Shown: one piece after another, positions 5,445 through 5,587 of the stretch
Layout of the letters: each line of letters begins with the position of its first letter
How positions within the stretch are numbered: the first letter of the stretch is position 1
Notes under the pieces: generated by a model
Told to the model about the DNA's origin: nothing
Database searches by the model: none
What the model saw: only the letters and a program-made list of their open reading frames with translations
Program-made: the position numbers and the translations under genes
Assembly (NCBI GenBank): GCA_021808185.1
Contig: JAKBCB010000277.1
Coordinates: 1-5,587, forward strand
From: Pseudomonadota bacterium
GTDB lineage: Bacteria; Pseudomonadota; Alphaproteobacteria; Acetobacterales; Acetobacteraceae
DNA length: 5,587 nt
Direction: 5' to 3'

Positions 5445-5587
5445 TCAGCCTTTGGCGTCGTTCTCCAGCCGCCCGCGCATGCGCCGGCCGAGGGCCAGTT
5501 CCGTCACCACGCCATGCAGCGTGCGCAATTCCTGCTCGGTGACTTCGCCGCGCTCGAACAGATGGCGGATGTTGCGCACCATGCCGG
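5445..5587 (-). CDS. trmJ: TrmJ-type tRNA 2'-O-methyltransferase, C-terminal fragment
   Basis: Only the last 46 residues and the TGA are in the window; the 5' part lies beyond the right edge. The fragment reads G-M-V-R-N-I-R-H-L-F-E-R-G-E-V-T-E-Q-E, then L-R-T-L-H-G-V-V-T-E-L, and ends in a basic G-R-R-M-R-G-R-L stretch. This matches the C-terminal tail of TrmH-family group 1 RNA methyltransferases (TrmJ/LasT type). These use S-adenosylmethionine to methylate the ribose 2'-OH, at tRNA position 32 in Escherichia coli. The catalytic SPOUT knot is not visible, so the assignment rests on the tail alone. The C-terminal segment contributes to tRNA recognition in characterised TrmJ. The gene ends 99 bp before the coiled-coil gene on the same strand. 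Confidence 0.72.
   Translation of the reverse strand, partial: GMVRNIRHLFERGEVTEQELRTLHGVVTELALGRRMRGRLENDAKG

Overview
The window is a GC-rich stretch of bacterial chromosome carrying eight protein genes, two of them cut by the window edges. The strongest clues to the organism are a COQ9-family gene, a short and highly basic S21 ribosomal protein, a TrmJ tail and strong GC preference at third codon positions. Together they point to an alphaproteobacterium, most likely of the Rhodospirillales/Acetobacteraceae type. That placement is inference; no rRNA is present. I see no mobile element, CRISPR array, tRNA or phage gene.

Left part (1-2846). A MOSC-domain gene enters from the left edge on the + strand and ends tail-to-tail with a three-gene block on the - strand, overlapping it by 67 bp. 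Read from its own 5' end, that block is peptide deformylase (def), a COQ9-family ubiquinone-biosynthesis protein, then a transglutaminase-like cysteine protease. The def stop and COQ9 start share an ATGA, and the transglutaminase follows 23 bp after COQ9, so this looks like one operon.

Middle (2847-3381). A 175-bp divergent spacer holds a good extended -10 promoter and a leader with competing hairpins in front of rpsU (S21), which starts with GTG. The COQ9 family was named for being divergently transcribed from rpsU. Here that neighbourhood persists, but a deformylase sits between the two. After rpsU comes a 156-bp spacer almost filled by five perfect GC-rich stem-loops. These separate rpsU from the convergent amidase gene and probably end transcription from one or both sides.

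Right part (3382-5587). Three - strand genes follow one another: the C-terminal end of an RNA methyltransferase of the TrmJ type at the right edge, a 164-residue soluble coiled-coil protein of unknown function, and an amidase-signature hydrolase with an intact Lys-Ser-Ser triad. A CRP-like dyad lies between trmJ and the coiled-coil gene.

Overall this is mainly housekeeping DNA: ribosome assembly, N-terminal processing of nascent proteins, tRNA modification and quinone synthesis. I do not see a new multi-gene system. The features most worth a second look are the hairpin cluster, the def insertion in the rpsU/COQ9 neighbourhood, the rpsU leader, the overlapping 3' ends and the orphan coiled-coil gene.
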